From NCBI RefSeq assembly GCF_900177705.1, contig NZ_FXBA01000003.1, forward strand, positions 62,001 to 126,000: a stretch of DNA of 64,000 nucleotides. Direction: 5' to 3'. This document shows, one piece after another, positions 1 to 7,593 of this stretch. Position 1 is the first letter of the stretch; the number at the start of each line of letters is the position of its first letter. The translations under genes were made by a program, and so were the position numbers. This DNA comes from Fibrobacter sp. UWB15 (GTDB lineage Bacteria > Fibrobacterota > Fibrobacteria > Fibrobacterales > Fibrobacteraceae). The notes under the pieces are model-generated. The model was not told the DNA's origin. It searched no databases and saw nothing but the letters and a program-made list of their open reading frames with translations.

Positions 1-377
1 ACTTTGCGGACTTTGGCGAGGTTGCATTCATCGAGAATATCCACCACCACACCATTGGGGGCATCGCGGTCGCTCACGATAATCACCGGGCGGTCAGGGG
101 CTTCGGCCATCATCTGGCGGAGCACCGTGTTAAGCGTCGACAGATTCACCTGCGTTTCGTTAATGTGAATCGTGCCTTGGCGCGTCACGCCAATCAAAAT
201 GCTTTCCTTAGCCAGTTCCTTGGCAGAACTGGCCTTGGGTTTTGTCACATCCACGCCTGTTTCGCGCGTGAAAGTCGACGTCACAATAAAGAAGATAAGC
301 AGGATAAATACCATGTCTAGCATGGGGGAAACATCGACCCTGCCGGCCTCCTGCGAACGTTTACGAATAAAACTCAT
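1..377 (-). CDS. exbD: ExbD/TolR family biopolymer transporter (C-terminus outside window)
   Basis: Small inner-membrane protein that, with ExbB, uses the proton motive force to energise TonB-dependent outer-membrane transport. Reading leftwards it starts MSFIRKRSQEAGRVDVSP, then has one membrane segment (about residues 19-37) containing the conserved Asp of PMLDMVF, the proton-relay position of the family. A periplasmic domain follows (IIVSDRDAPNGVVVDI). The start ATG (375-377) overlaps the TGA stop of the preceding ExbB gene by ATGA, so the two are probably translationally coupled. The gene runs off the left edge after about 125 residues, close to the usual length. Family assignment is firm; the transported substrate is unknown. 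Confidence 0.93.
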   Translation of the reverse strand, partial: MSFIRKRSQEAGRVDVSPMLDMVFILLIFFIVTSTFTRETGVDVTKPKASSAKELAKESILIGVTRQGTIHINETQVNLSTLNTVLRQMMAEAPDRPVIIVSDRDAPNGVVVDILDECNLAKVRK

Positions 378-1030
378 TTTTCCTCCGATTTATTTGCAAA
401 TACGTAGGATTCATATTTCAAAGCTTCGCTCCAGGCAATTTCTTCTACTTTTTCGACCTTGCTCGCCAAGAAGTTGTAAGCCAACATCAAGGGGAAGGCA
501 ACCAAAAGGCCCGCCTGGGTCGTCAGGAGCGCTTCGGAAATGCCGTCTGCCATAAGCACCGGATTGCCGAAACCGAAAAGCTGAATGGACTTGAAGGTAT
601 GCACCATCCCAGACACCGTTCCCAAAAGTCCAAGCAATGGGGCAATGGCAGCGCAAGTCGAAATGGTCTTGAGGCCCTTCGACAAATTGACCGATATGCG
701 GTGACGGGTCGCTTCCATGGCATTGCGAACTGCCACGGGGCCTTGATCCTTGTGGTTACGGATATCCGATGCGAGCGCATAGAAGTAGCCGAAACGGCGA
801 CGTTCCAGCTTTTTAAAGGCAGCCTCTTCGCCGCTTTTCTGCAGCGTTTTCCAGAAGCCGCCCAAGCCGTTAATGCGACTTCCCTTCAGCATAAAATAGT
901 AGCCGTAACGTTCAATCATCAAAAACCAGCCGAACCAGCCCAACGCAAACAGCGGGGCCAGCACCCAGCCACCCCTGAACAGGATGCCAAATACTGCTTC
1001 CAGTATGGAATTTTGATCGACCGGAGCCAA
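374..1030 (-). CDS. exbB: MotA/TolQ/ExbB proton channel family protein
   Basis: 218-residue inner-membrane subunit of a TonB-type energising complex. It shows a first membrane segment near residues 18-40 (GGWVLAPLFALGWFGWFLM) and the typical ExbB/TolQ second and third segments around residues 120-190 (STCAAIAPLLGLLGTVSGM, then LTTQAGLLVAFPLMLAYNF). The start is read as TTG at 1030, directly after the TAA of the upstream gene, because no ATG lies in a sensible place. It ends in an ATGA overlap with exbD. It is the third gene of a four-gene operon (DUF3450, long ExbB-like protein, ExbB, ExbD), which matches the Vibrio TonB2 arrangement. Confidence 0.92.
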   Translation of the reverse strand: MAPVDQNSILEAVFGILFRGGWVLAPLFALGWFGWFLMIERYGYYFMLKGSRINGLGGFWKTLQKSGEEAAFKKLERRRFGYFYALASDIRNHKDQGPVAVRNAMEATRHRISVNLSKGLKTISTCAAIAPLLGLLGTVSGMVHTFKSIQLFGFGNPVLMADGISEALLTTQAGLLVAFPLMLAYNFLASKVEKVEEIAWSEALKYESYVFANKSEEK

Positions 1031-1031
1031 A

Positions 1032-2555
1032 TTAGTCTTCCTTGACCGATTCGTTAATCCAAAGGGCGTTCAACACGGCAAGGCCGGCAGCTTCCATGCG
1101 GCCACGCAAAGCATCGGCGCGGTTCGTAAGGAAGGTGTGCAGCAACTGCAGCGGAATGGCTACAATCAAGCCCGCTTCCGTCGTCACGAGGGCAATAGAA
1201 ATACCGCCAGCCAAAAGTTTCGGGTCAGAAGTACCATGCATGGTAATGACATCGAAAAGTTCGATCATTCCCATCACGGTACCCAAAAGGCCAAGCAACG
1301 GAGCCGTTGCCGCAAACACGGAAATCCAGGAAAGTCCCATTTCGATTTTCGGCGATTCCGCCGCAAAAACTTCTTCCAAGGCCTTTTCTGCAGAAGCGCG
1401 ATTCGGGTAATTCTTGGAAAGCACCGTGCGCAGCACCTTGCCCACCTTACCGTGGAGTTTCGAGGACAGATTGCGGGCAGTAGCCACATCGCCCTTTTCC
1501 AAAGCCTTGATGCAACGTCTGGTCGAAAGTCCACCAAAACCGGCGACAACCAACCAGATAAGGCGCCACAGCACAATCAAAAGACCGAGGCCGAAAAGCG
1601 TCGCAATCGGATACATCAAGATCCCGCCGTTCTTGAAGAACACCTTGAGGTCATCCTTCCAAGTGGTTTCCTGGTGGTTCGCCATTTCAGAAGAAAGTTC
1701 GGTACTGAGGAGTACATCCACCGGCACCATGACGTATGCGGAATCTTTCGCTTCGGCAAAGGCCTTGCTGATTTCAGACTTCGTATCGGGAGTCAAATTT
1801 TCTTGCCAGCTGAACACGCGCTTCTTTTCGCCAGCCACCGGGAGCATCAATGCCGCCGGATGCAAGCCGTTGATATCGACTGCGTTTGCCATTTGCATGG
1901 CATAGAGGCCGCCCAAGCGCATGCGGTCGCCCTGGGCGACAGAAGAACCGAACACCAGTTCAGCCTTCTCTACGCCGCTTTCGCGGGTAAATTCCATTTC
2001 AGCGCGGGCCGCGTTCAAAATCGACTGAGCTATGCGCAGAGGATCATCCCTGTACAGGCCCATTTCCTTTTTCACCTTGTTCTGAACTTCGACGCGTTCT
2101 GCAATCTTGAAGGGAATCCCCTGTTCTGCAAACTTCGAAAGCGTTTCCAAGCGTTCGGGACCTGCAGCAAGCGACAGGTATTCGGCGCGGGCCTTTTCTG
2201 CCTGCAGCTTCACCTGGGCCAAGTCTTCGCGAGCAACGCGAACGTCTTCGAAAAGGCGGGCTCGTTCCGACATCAAGGCGTCGACTTTCTCTTTGCTTTC
2301 GTTGTACTTTTCGTTAAAAAGCTCGCGTTCCTGATTGGCGGTTTCACGGTCTTTCCAGCGGGCAGCAACGGCCATGTCGCGCTTTTTACGGGCTTCTTCA
2401 AGGTCTGCCTTTGCGCTGTTCAAGGCGGCACGCTGCTTTACTGCATCTACATCCGCATTCTGCTGGGCGTAAGAGAGCGGCGCCAATGTAGCGAGAGAGG
2501 CTACTAAGACGAGAGCCCCCATCCCGCACTTCACATTACACATTACACATTTCAT
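1032..2555 (-). CDS. Long ExbB-like proton channel protein with periplasmic coiled-coil N-terminus (TtpC-like)
   Basis: 507 residues: signal peptide (to about residue 30), an Ala/Glu/Arg-rich coiled-coil region (about 35-150), a further extracytoplasmic region, then an ExbB/TolQ channel domain with membrane segments near 310-340, 405-435 and 450-480 (ATAPLLGLLGTVMGMIELF). This domain order and the neighbours resemble TtpC, the extra ExbB-like subunit of TonB2 systems in vibrios. The ATG at 2555 directly follows the stop of the DUF3450 gene and has a GGAGGG ribosome-binding site about 7 bases upstream. The first 9-11 residues (MKCVMCNVKCG) are encoded by a heptameric repeat (2528-2555). A start at the internal ATG (2522, MGALVLVAS) is possible but lacks an obvious ribosome-binding site. 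Confidence 0.85.
   Translation of the reverse strand: MKCVMCNVKCGMGALVLVASLATLAPLSYAQQNADVDAVKQRAALNSAKADLEEARKKRDMAVAARWKDRETANQERELFNEKYNESKEKVDALMSERARLFEDVRVAREDLAQVKLQAEKARAEYLSLAAGPERLETLSKFAEQGIPFKIAERVEVQNKVKKEMGLYRDDPLRIAQSILNAARAEMEFTRESGVEKAELVFGSSVAQGDRMRLGGLYAMQMANAVDINGLHPAALMLPVAGEKKRVFSWQENLTPDTKSEISKAFAEAKDSAYVMVPVDVLLSTELSSEMANHQETTWKDDLKVFFKNGGILMYPIATLFGLGLLIVLWRLIWLVVAGFGGLSTRRCIKALEKGDVATARNLSSKLHGKVGKVLRTVLSKNYPNRASAEKALEEVFAAESPKIEMGLSWISVFAATAPLLGLLGTVMGMIELFDVITMHGTSDPKLLAGGISIALVTTEAGLIVAIPLQLLHTFLTNRADALRGRMEAAGLAVLNALWINESVKED
2528..2555. repeat. Heptamer repeat, ATTACAC family (4 units)
   Basis: ACTTCAC, ATTACAC, ATTACAC, ATTTCAT in register. On the minus strand it encodes the first nine residues of the long ExbB-like protein, including its ATG. 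Confidence 0.8.
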
Positions 2556-3350
2556 CTACTTGCCCTCCTTCGGAATCGTCACCGGAATCATGACAAGTCT
2601 CGGAGCAGTCTTACCTTCGGCCACCTTCATCACGTCTTTAAGTACGGTACGCATGGCCAAGTTATCAGACACATTCTTCCAGGCATAACCGCCATCGGCA
2701 GTCCGTGCAAGCCACAGCACGTCGTTACCGTCGTTGCTCACGAAAATGGAGGCAACTGCACCATAGCGCAAATAAGTTCCCGGAACACTGCGGGCATCTA
2801 CCTGCAAAAAGCCCTTGTAGACTTCAGTGGTGTACCCCAGACGAATGCGGTCATAGAAAACTTCAAGCACACGGTTCAAGCCATCATCGGCTTCGATCAA
2901 GCCTTTATGCAACTGGTTTGCAATTTCTTGCACGCTCTTGACCGTTTCTTCGTTACGGTACGGGAAATCCGATTCAAATACGGGAATCAAGGAATCGATG
3001 ACCATGGCCAAGGATTCGCCATACTTTGCCCTACGGTTTTCAAAGTACTTGACCGTACCCAGGGATTTCTGGCGTACGTTTGCCAAGTTCTGGAGTTCCG
3101 CCTTCAGGGAATCGATTTCCGCCTTCAAGGTCTTGTTCTGCGAAGCAAGAGCCTGCACCTTTTTGCGGCCCACTTCCACGAATTCGGCGTGACGCTTCTT
3201 TTCTGTATCATGGAGCGATTTTTCGCGGGCTGTTTCGGCCTCCACCGCTTTAATCTGGTGACGGACACTTTCTACCGTTTCCTGAGCCTGCGAAACAACG
3301 CCCGCAAGGCTCAAGCAAAGGAATATTTTGGTCAGTAAATGAAATTTCAT
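2556..3350 (-). CDS. DUF3450-type periplasmic coiled-coil protein of the TonB operon
   Basis: 264 residues from the ATG at 3350 (MKFHLLTKIFLCLSLAGVVS), which begins a clear signal peptide cleaved near SQAQE. Residues about 25-110 are a long coiled coil rich in Glu/Lys/Ala, followed by a conserved globular part (YFENRRAKYGESLAM, GYTTEVYKGFLQVDARSVPG, LRYGAVASIFVS) typical of DUF3450 proteins, which are found upstream of ttpC-exbB-exbD-tonB in TonB2-type loci. Its stop (TAG, 2556-2558) abuts the start of the next gene. It probably supports or regulates the energising complex; no direct function can be read from the sequence. A longer reading frame to 3428 lacks a signal peptide at its start and is not favoured. 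Confidence 0.8.
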   Translation of the reverse strand: MKFHLLTKIFLCLSLAGVVSQAQETVESVRHQIKAVEAETAREKSLHDTEKKRHAEFVEVGRKKVQALASQNKTLKAEIDSLKAELQNLANVRQKSLGTVKYFENRRAKYGESLAMVIDSLIPVFESDFPYRNEETVKSVQEIANQLHKGLIEADDGLNRVLEVFYDRIRLGYTTEVYKGFLQVDARSVPGTYLRYGAVASIFVSNDGNDVLWLARTADGGYAWKNVSDNLAMRTVLKDVMKVAEGKTAPRLVMIPVTIPKEGK

Positions 3351-3431
3351 ATGCGAAAAATACAAAGAACCGCGGCCACCAGACCACGGTTCTAAGCGAG
3401 AAAATCGCGAAATTTGCGTAAAATTCAAGAA

Positions 3432-4169
3432 TTACTTCTTGGAATCCTTGAAATACTGCGGAGTATTCTTGGCGCCAGCCTTCTTAAGGGCCTTGATCAA
3501 GCGGGTATAGCCTTCGTTGGTTGCCCAGTCGAGCACAGAGTAGCCCTGGCCGCACTTGGCGTTCACATCGACACCCTTGTTGATGAGGAACATCATGGCG
3601 TCGTAGTTACCATTCTTCACGGTCCAGTGGATCGGGAGGTAACCGTCAGCGCTGCGGGAATCGAGCGGTGCGCCAGCTTCGGCGAGCACTTCGAGCATGT
3701 CGACCTTGCCGGTCTTTGCGGCGAGAAGCACAGCAGTGCCGAGCGTCTGGGTTTCAGCACCTTCGGCCTTGAGCTGAGTGAGGAGGCGGTTCACCACTTC
3801 CTTGTTGCCCATCATCACGGCGTTGTCGAGCACGGCTTCGCCGTTGCCGTTCTTCACGTCGGCCTTGGCACCATGTTCAAACAAGTAGTTCAGCACCACC
3901 ATGTTGCCCTTGTTGGCAGCGATGGCCACGGCGTTGTTGCCGTTGTCGGCCGGAGCGTCAATTTCGAAAGAAGCCTGCAAGAAGAGAGTCATCTTGGCAG
4001 TATCGCCGTTCACGGCATAAGAAACAAACTGGTTCGGGGTAAAGGGAATCTGTTGCTTGGTCAGGTACTTGCGCACGGACTGCGGGTCGTTCGGGTCCAT
4101 TTTATCGTTACAACCGGTAACGGAAACCATCAATGCGGCGGCGCAAAGGGCCAACAACTGCTTTTTCAT
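3432..4169 (-). CDS. Ankyrin-repeat lipoprotein
   Basis: 245 residues starting MKKQLLALCAAALMVSVTGC; the Cys in VTGC is a lipobox, so the mature protein is probably lipid-anchored in the periplasm or outer membrane. Residues about 70-240 hold four to five ankyrin repeats (NGNNAVAIAANKGNMVVLNYL; GEAVLDNAVMMGNKEVVNRLL; TAVLLAAKTGKVDMLEVLAEAG; DGYLPIHWTVKNGNYDAMMFL; GYSVLDWATNEGYTRLIKALKK), so it likely binds another protein. A GGAG sits about 11 bases before the chosen ATG. It lies just upstream of the TonB-type operon on the same strand, with 81 bp between; a shared function is only a guess. Confidence 0.85.
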   Translation of the reverse strand: MKKQLLALCAAALMVSVTGCNDKMDPNDPQSVRKYLTKQQIPFTPNQFVSYAVNGDTAKMTLFLQASFEIDAPADNGNNAVAIAANKGNMVVLNYLFEHGAKADVKNGNGEAVLDNAVMMGNKEVVNRLLTQLKAEGAETQTLGTAVLLAAKTGKVDMLEVLAEAGAPLDSRSADGYLPIHWTVKNGNYDAMMFLINKGVDVNAKCGQGYSVLDWATNEGYTRLIKALKKAGAKNTPQYFKDSKK

Positions 4170-4325
4170 AAAAATCTGCTCCAAATGAGGTTTTTCTTAA
4201 TTTTGGTCTAAAAAATAATCAATTTTTAGGCAATAAACACAAAAAAACTCTATTTAGAACTTTTTTTTACCAAAATATCCCCCGCACCTCCACAGCCCCA
4301 TTTTTTGGCTCCGGACAATCCTTAA

Positions 4326-4333
4326 TATATTTA
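4326..4333 (+). promoter_or_regulatory. Candidate -7 promoter box (TATATTTA)
   Basis: Similar to the Bacteroidota -7 consensus TAnnTTTG and placed four bases upstream of the ATG at 4338. If used, the transcript would be leaderless or nearly so. Confidence 0.35.
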
Positions 4334-4337
4334 CGGC

Positions 4338-5120
4338 ATGAGAAAGAGAATTTTTACACTAATTTTGCTTTGCTGTTCCCTCACTTTCGCCGACAGAATC
4401 GTCATAGACACCTCCATGGCGGCGTCAACAGACAACGACTACAAGGATTTCGAAGACCGCGGATCGTTCGGCCCCTACATGGAATTCAGCAGCGTCAAAA
4501 TGAAAAACGTCAACTATTCCTACAAGGTGAACGGCAGGAGCCACAATATCAGCGTGGACAACACCTACCTTTACGGCGCCTCGGGTAGCCTCCCCCTCAC
4601 GGAATGGTTCGACATTTACCTGATGGCCGGTTACCAGTACCTGGGCGTCAGCCATTCCCCCCGCAACAGGGAACAGGCATATCAGGACCTCGCCGCCTAT
4701 GACGACGACGATGACGACTTTTTCGAAGCCCCCTTCGATTCCTCCGACCTGGAAGGTCGCCACGAAATCCATACGGCTCTTTTCCAGTTGGGTTTCGACT
4801 TCGCTCTCCCCCTGGTGATGAATTACAAGCACCAGTTCATGCTCAAGCTTTACGCCTTCGGCGGCGCCGTATTCGGCAAGACATTCTTTGCCGACGACAC
4901 CAAATTTACCTCCCCCGCCATTTACGGCTACGCCTACGGCGCGGGACTCCGTACGGCTTGGCACGGATTCTTTCTTTCGGGCGGTTTCCGTAACAGCCAC
5001 GAATATTTCCACACTTATTTCGAACGCAAGACCGGAGACGTCCGCGACAACGACGAATTCATGCTTGATTTCGACACCTACTTCCAGCCCTACGTGAGCC
5101 TCGGAATCACGCTGTTCTAA
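4338..5120 (+). CDS. Putative outer-membrane beta-barrel protein
   Basis: 260 residues with a signal peptide (MRKRIFTLILLCCSLTFA) and alternating polar/aromatic strands ending in Phe (YVSLGITLF), typical of an outer-membrane barrel. An acidic loop (AYDDDDDDFFEAP) near residue 120 may be surface-exposed. No family is recognised. The start has no Shine-Dalgarno sequence; a TATATTTA box (4326-4333) ends four bases before the ATG. It converges with the lytic transglycosylase gene, with 17 bp between the stops and no clear terminator. Confidence 0.7.
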   Translation: MRKRIFTLILLCCSLTFADRIVIDTSMAASTDNDYKDFEDRGSFGPYMEFSSVKMKNVNYSYKVNGRSHNISVDNTYLYGASGSLPLTEWFDIYLMAGYQYLGVSHSPRNREQAYQDLAAYDDDDDDFFEAPFDSSDLEGRHEIHTALFQLGFDFALPLVMNYKHQFMLKLYAFGGAVFGKTFFADDTKFTSPAIYGYAYGAGLRTAWHGFFLSGGFRNSHEYFHTYFERKTGDVRDNDEFMLDFDTYFQPYVSLGITLF

Positions 5121-5137
5121 GGAACGGTAAAGCAGGT

Positions 5138-7375
5138 TTACTGCTTGATTTTCAGCTTTTCACCGACCTTAATTTTGGTGTCCTGCAAATCGTTCCACTT
5201 GACGATTTCTTCGATGGTCACCTTATATTGGCGAGAGATGTCCCAGAGACCCTCGCCTTTTTTAACGGTATGAATCTTGATCTGCGCTTCTTGAGCGGTA
5301 CCGGCAACTTTCAGTTTCTGCCCAACGCTTAAACTAGAGGAGCTGCCCATATTGTTCAGTTCCTGGATCTTTGCCACTGAGGTGCCGAACTTGCGGGCTA
5401 TATTCGTGAGGTTGTCCCCTGGCTGCACCGTATAAACAGAGGTCTTTTCGCTAGAAGACTTCGGCTTTGCGGCAGCGGACTTGTTCTCACTCTTTGTAGA
5501 CTTCTTTTCGGCCTTCTTGCGCACGTATTCGGGAATCACCAAAGAATCGCCCACCGAAAGACGGCGGTTAAAGCCCTCGTTGGCCTGCATGAGCATGACC
5601 ACCGGGACGTCAAAGGTTTCGGCGATTGCCGCAAAGGTATCCCCTTCGCGAACAACGTACTTTTCGCCCTTGGCCATTTTCGGGCGGCTCTTTTCGACCT
5701 GAGGCTTCGGTTCAGGTTTAGAGACCACCAAGGTGTCGCCTTCCTTGATAACGGCGGCGGCATCCAGGGAATTCCAGGAGCGGACGGAATCTTGGGAAAT
5801 GCCGAACTTGCGGGCGACAGCTGCAATATTGTCCGAGGGTTGGACCACATAGGTACGAACCTTTACGGGTTTCTTGCCGCGATTAGCCTTGGGCTTCGGA
5901 GTGACCTTGATTGGAATCAGCAGGGACTGGCCCGCACGAATGCGGGTGTTTTTCATGTCGTTGGCCTGTTGCAGTTCAGACACCTTGATACCGTACTGGC
6001 GAGCAATCACGCCCAGGTTTTCTCCCTTACGGACCTTGTGGTGGTGCCAGCTGGAGAAGTTGTTCTTTTCCATCTTGTCGTAGCCATCTACAAAGGCGGC
6101 GCGAGTCCCTACCGGCAAACGCAACAAGTAGGAATCCTTGTTCGGCGGCGTACACCACTTGACCAGTTCCATGTTCAAGGTACGTAGCGTATCTTCGGAG
6201 ACCTTCAAAAGCTTAGCCACTTCTTCGAGCGGGAAGGAGTCGAACACCGTCACCGTATCGAAATCGGGCTGATACGTCTGTTCCACCGTCATTTCGTACT
6301 GTTCCGGATAATGACCGACCACCATGGCAGCCAATATACGGGGCACATAGCGCATGGTTTCCTTGGGCAGTTCCAAGTCCCAATAGGTAACGGCGATTGT
6401 CGAGTCGCGTGTCGTGTCTTCCTGCATTTCTCGAACCAGGCGACGCACGCGGCCTTCGCCACAGTTGTAGGCCGCCATCGCCAAAAGCCAGTCGCCAAAT
6501 TCATCGTGTAAGCGATTCAAGTACTTGAGGGCAGCCATCGTCGCCTTTTCGGGATTGCGGCGCATATCCACCCAGTAGTCCACCTCTAGGCCGTAGCGCT
6601 TACCCGTTTCGGGAATAAACTGCCACATGCCCGAAGCCTTGGCACGGCTGTAAGCCTTGACCTTGAAGCCCGATTCCACCAAAGCGAGATAAATCAGGTC
6701 GCGAGGCATCTTGGCAGCATCGAGCTGGGCGTATATCAGCGAATCATAAGCGGTCTTGCGGTTCAAGGAGCCCGCCATGAAAGCGCGAGCCGAAGTCGTC
6801 ATATAGTAGATTTCCTGGAGCACGCGTTCGTTGAAACTCACGGGAAGCGTAAATTGCGACACGTCCAAAGTATCCAGGAAACTTTCGATGACCTGGAGGG
6901 CGGCGCTGTCGGCAGCACTTTCGTCGAGAGCATCAATACCTTCGATAGAGACATCGTTTCGCGTATAGTTGTCAATATTCTGCCCCATTTCGGCCACGTT
7001 CGGGTACACTTCGTCAAGAGCACGCACAATGCGGAGCGGCATCTTGATTCGGTAGGCGGAATCTTCGGCCGCAGAGACATTCTTGTAGGTGGAATCGAAC
7101 CTTTCCGAAACCAACTGCCTCAAGGATTCGTCCAGGTAATGCCTAGCCAAAAGCCATTCCTGGTTGTCCATGGCCTGCAAAGCGTATTGGTAATAAGTCC
7201 AGGACGGGCGAATGGCAAGAGAATCCGAAATTTTTTCCTTGAGAGCACGTTCCGAAAAAGATTCTGTTTCTGTGGAATCTGCTGTTTCAACCTTGGGCGT
7301 CATATCGGGCTTATTCGCACAACCCGCCATGACCAATAGCAATAGGGACAATATACCCGAAACGAAATACGACAT
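5138..7375 (-). CDS. mltD: Membrane-bound lytic transglycosylase with five LysM repeats (MltD-like)
   Basis: 745-residue lipoprotein (lipobox in LLVMAGC, residues 15-19). The soluble lytic transglycosylase domain lies at about residues 215-350; ALVESGF carries the probable catalytic Glu near residue 233, followed by KASGMWQFIPETG and MAAYNCGEGRV, classic SLT motifs. Five LysM peptidoglycan-binding repeats follow from about residue 445 (HKVRKGENLGVIARQYGI; TYVVQPSDNIAAVARKFGI; KYVVREGDTFAAIAETF; VYTVQPGDNLTNIARKFG; IHTVKKGEGLWDISRQYKV), with Lys/Ser-rich linkers. The enzyme cleaves the glycan strands of peptidoglycan from the periplasmic side. MltD of enterobacteria usually has two or three LysM repeats, so five is long. 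A small membrane protein gene abuts its start. Confidence 0.9.
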   Translation of the reverse strand: MSYFVSGILSLLLLVMAGCANKPDMTPKVETADSTETESFSERALKEKISDSLAIRPSWTYYQYALQAMDNQEWLLARHYLDESLRQLVSERFDSTYKNVSAAEDSAYRIKMPLRIVRALDEVYPNVAEMGQNIDNYTRNDVSIEGIDALDESAADSAALQVIESFLDTLDVSQFTLPVSFNERVLQEIYYMTTSARAFMAGSLNRKTAYDSLIYAQLDAAKMPRDLIYLALVESGFKVKAYSRAKASGMWQFIPETGKRYGLEVDYWVDMRRNPEKATMAALKYLNRLHDEFGDWLLAMAAYNCGEGRVRRLVREMQEDTTRDSTIAVTYWDLELPKETMRYVPRILAAMVVGHYPEQYEMTVEQTYQPDFDTVTVFDSFPLEEVAKLLKVSEDTLRTLNMELVKWCTPPNKDSYLLRLPVGTRAAFVDGYDKMEKNNFSSWHHHKVRKGENLGVIARQYGIKVSELQQANDMKNTRIRAGQSLLIPIKVTPKPKANRGKKPVKVRTYVVQPSDNIAAVARKFGISQDSVRSWNSLDAAAVIKEGDTLVVSKPEPKPQVEKSRPKMAKGEKYVVREGDTFAAIAETFDVPVVMLMQANEGFNRRLSVGDSLVIPEYVRKKAEKKSTKSENKSAAAKPKSSSEKTSVYTVQPGDNLTNIARKFGTSVAKIQELNNMGSSSSLSVGQKLKVAGTAQEAQIKIHTVKKGEGLWDISRQYKVTIEEIVKWNDLQDTKIKVGEKLKIKQ

Positions 7376-7534
7376 CTAATTTCCAGTTACTTTTTCTACA
7401 CCAAACCAAATGACACCGGCCAAGACAAAGGCTGCAACCATCTGCAAAATAATGATGATCCGATTCAGTCGATAAGCCTTTTGGGCTTTACGGTGCCAAG
7501 AGGGCAGTTCCTGTTTTTCTTCCAATTCCTTCAT
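7376..7534 (-). CDS. Small single-span membrane protein
   Basis: A 52-residue reading frame starting MKELEEKQELPSWHRKAQKA, with a charged N-terminus and one hydrophobic segment (about residues 26-46, IIIILQMVAAFVLAGVIWF). Its TAG stop lies directly before the ATG of the lytic transglycosylase, and it runs on the same strand, so the two are probably co-transcribed. The tight junction, sensible start and coherent membrane segment support a real gene. No family is recognised; a role as a small partner of the transglycosylase is only a possibility. Confidence 0.6.
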   Translation of the reverse strand: MKELEEKQELPSWHRKAQKAYRLNRIIIILQMVAAFVLAGVIWFGVEKVTGN

Positions 7535-7593
7535 TTCGCTAGAAATATAGTAATTAGCAGCGATAAGAAATTTTCTATGTTATACATCAAGTT

